The position numbers were made by a program, and so were the translations under genes. A stretch of DNA of 64,000 nucleotides, from assembly GCA_023678885.1 (NCBI GenBank), contig CM042985.1, positions 3,274,985 through 3,338,984 on the forward strand. The letters run 5' to 3'. Origin of the DNA: Pogostemon cablin (lineage: Eukaryota; Streptophyta; Magnoliopsida; Lamiales; Lamiaceae). Shown piece after piece: positions 61,641 through 64,000 of the stretch (position 1 is the first letter of the stretch; every line of letters starts with the position of its first letter). The notes under the pieces were generated by a model. That model had not been told where the DNA came from. It saw nothing but the letters and a program-made list of their open reading frames with translations, and ran no database searches.

Positions 61641-64000
61641 ATTCTGTGTTAGTGTTCTATCCAGAGACGGTGTAGAGGGATGCCTAAAATCCTGGGTCCA
61701 TTATTGGTTCTATCTATAAATAATTTTTTTTCCAAACAAAAAGAAAAGAAAGCAAGAATAGGCGATAACATAGAGAATGTGGAATGATGTTGCTGTTGAG
61801 TGGGAGAGGCAATTGTTGGTGCAGTAGAGTTCTGGCATGTTGAGACGAGTGGGAGAGAATAATATATACTATTAATCAAAGTTGTCGATTTTAGTATTTT
61901 ATTTCTACTTCAATACAAATGGTGGGAAAGAGGAATCCAACGGATCTTGTGCTCCTGATATTTTTCATTAATAATGACGTGCATTATTATTCATTTAAAA
62001 ATAAATTAATACAAAATAAAACACAGTTAAAATAGATGATCATAAGCCTTGCCCTCGGCCCAAGATTGTGAGACAATTTAAAATTTAGAGATTAACTTTA
62101 ATTATGAATCTTTCTTTCCTCAATCTGTTTTCGGATATGAAAATTTTAGATATCATTTCCGTCTCATTTCACATTTCTCTCAAATTTGATTAAACACCAT
62201 TCCCGTCTCAAATTTAAAACTATTCAGCACATCATTCTGTTAAGTTGTTATTTCCGAACAAGAATGATTCTGTTCTTTTAGTGGCACACTTTATCCGGCA
62301 CGAAAGTAAGCTTCGTTGGCGGGTAAGGGTGGTCCAGCCAGAGTTTCGGAACGGGTTGGAATTGCCCCGTGGGTTCATTTTGAGATTCGGATCGGGTTGG
62401 ACCTTCCCCAAGGGTGGCAATGGTGAGGCGGTTGTTTTTGTCGGTGCGGTTGCTCCACCTCATCCGACCTGTCTGAATTCGGGTGCAAATATGGAAGATG
62501 TGTTGTTTAGCCCAACTTGTAATCAATCAATTATGGAACATAAATCTCAACTTCTATAATGAAGAGAAAACATAACACCATGACAAATACAAAATTGTCC
62601 ACTTACATCTATGTATCATGGACACACAATTGATAACTATTGATATGACAGATAACCATTTTGCTATAAGTAATAACAAAGAAGAATGAAATGTTTTGTT
62701 GTCCCATAACGAAGTCCTTCCTTAGAGTACAACTCTGTTTATATAAACAACATGAAAGGTACAAGCTTTTGAAAACATGCAATTCTCATTGGTGCCCTTC
62801 AATCACATTCAACCTTAACCATTTTTTTCAAGAGAGTAATGTAGAATTAAAAATGAATTTTAACATTTGACTCTGAGTCTAAAATTTAATTGAATTTGTT
62901 AAGTTATTCTCTATGATTTGAATTTTGAACAGAGACAAATGAAAAATACTCCATATCATATAGAAGACATAGGATTGCAGAATACCTACACAAATTCTCA
63001 TATTAATGATTTTCAGATATTTTGGAGCTTTGATCCTTAGCTTTAACCCTTACAAAATACAAATGCATAACCAAAATTACTTAAAAGATGCAAATATATA
63101 ACTTACACGCCACATAAAAGTTCAGGGAAAGAAATGAAATAAGATGAGTATCATTCTCGATAACACAACTAAAACATCTACACCAAGTAAAGTGGGACTA
63201 ATATTGCATTATAATACCCAGGGACGATGCTGCCGAGTAGAGGAGAGGCTCCTCTGGTGATGAGGCGGCAGCAGCTGGACAAGGACTGCTCCTACATTGT
63301 AGGGGCGGTGGCGAAGCTGATGGCGGTGCTCAATGAAGGAGTATTGACTAGGGCTTTAGGGTGATTGAGATTTGGGGGCATTTTGATTTGGAATTCCTTT
63401 GGATGATAAGAAAGCTGAAACTATGTATGCAAACATCCCTCTGCAATAAGGGCATAGCCAGTGAGACAGAAATCCAGATAATAAAGAGGATTACAAAAAC
63501 TCAGATGCAATGCAACATCTAAAGCATTTAAGTAACTACATTTTATGCGACAAAACACTTGGCAAGTTTTTTCACTTTCCTCCCATTTTCTAACATTTTT
63601 TAAAGACGTGTGTTATGTATGCAGCGTAGCACATAAGACATAAATAAGAAAACAGTTCAGAGTTGGAATATAACTTCAGATAATGTGCTAAGAAGAGAGC
63701 GTAATTAATTCCAATTTTTGCAGAACTTAAGAGTTTCTTCTCCTTCACAGTATGCATGAAAAAACTGCAGGCTTTGTAAATTTGAGTCTAAGAAACTTAT
63801 TTTGCAGGGCATAACACAAAGTTTGCATGCACATTATTCTAACTACCTGAAAACATGCATTCTAAAGAGATATTCAAGTAAACCAGCAAAAACTAAGTTT
63901 TTTGCATCACCGCTTCTTCGATTGCATCTTACCCACCCTTAAAACCCTTTGTCTATCTGTTCACAGAATAGGTCATGTCATGGCGATACCTAAACCTCTT
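61641..64000. other. Mixed spacer without an assignable gene
   Basis: Two GC-richer patches stand out. At 62300-62480 a plus-strand frame (62245-62559) reads through cgggt- and ccg-rich sequence with no recognised domain. At 63229-63363 a small frame starting MLPSRGEAPLVM and ending RALG-stop looks like coding sequence but is too short to name; it may be an exon piece. From 62560 the composition is less AT-rich than the left of the window, so a gene may begin or end here or beyond, but no exon chain could be built. Confidence 0.35.

Overview
The window looks like nuclear DNA of a flowering plant, probably a eudicot. It is very AT-rich and intron-bearing, packed with MITEs, hAT-like elements, LTR retrotransposons and Helitrons, and it holds remnants of the plant two-domain D-alanine--D-alanine ligase. 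The species cannot be named from the sequence. No intact, recognisable protein-coding gene was found; the content is pseudogenes, one possible small unrecognised gene, and a dense nested set of transposable elements.

Layout. 1-14 kb: AT-rich DNA made of diverged local duplications (blocks A and B), interrupted by a minisatellite-bearing insert (2295-2840), a 512-bp MULE-type hairpin MITE (6600-7111), a small hAT-like element (8155-8580) and a minus-strand Helitron (9293-13046) with duplicated 5' portions. 14.2-17.3 kb: a SINE-like segment and a 1.07-kb TIR element. 18.2-29.4 kb: two broken minus-strand genes joined head to tail. One is a valyl-tRNA synthetase remnant (29427 down to 24352) lacking both ends; the other is a Ddl remnant (24290 down to 18229) lacking its N-terminal and central exons. 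A 14-bp direct repeat sits at their junction. 30-37 kb: a duplicated small gene. One copy is open (30829-31344). The other is broken by a 1750-bp short LTR retrotransposon and a hAT-like element. 37.6-38.9 kb: a TIR element with a nested hAT-like element. 39-42 kb: AT-rich spacer.

42190-54486 is a second, plus-strand Helitron carrying captured gene-like pieces. Inside it sits an 8158-bp Copia retrotransposon (43792-51949) with almost identical LTRs but a thoroughly broken gag-pol. 54.5-61.6 kb is another copy of block B carrying two Stowaway-like MITEs and three hAT-like elements, one of them nested in another. 61.6-64 kb has slightly higher GC and no assignable gene.

The most useful property of the window is that related copies lie side by side. 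For several insertions the unoccupied site can be read from a paralogous copy in the same window, so element ends and target duplications are well supported. The points most worth a second look are the ValRS-Ddl junction, the young but coding-dead Copia element, and the Helitron with tandem 5' ends.
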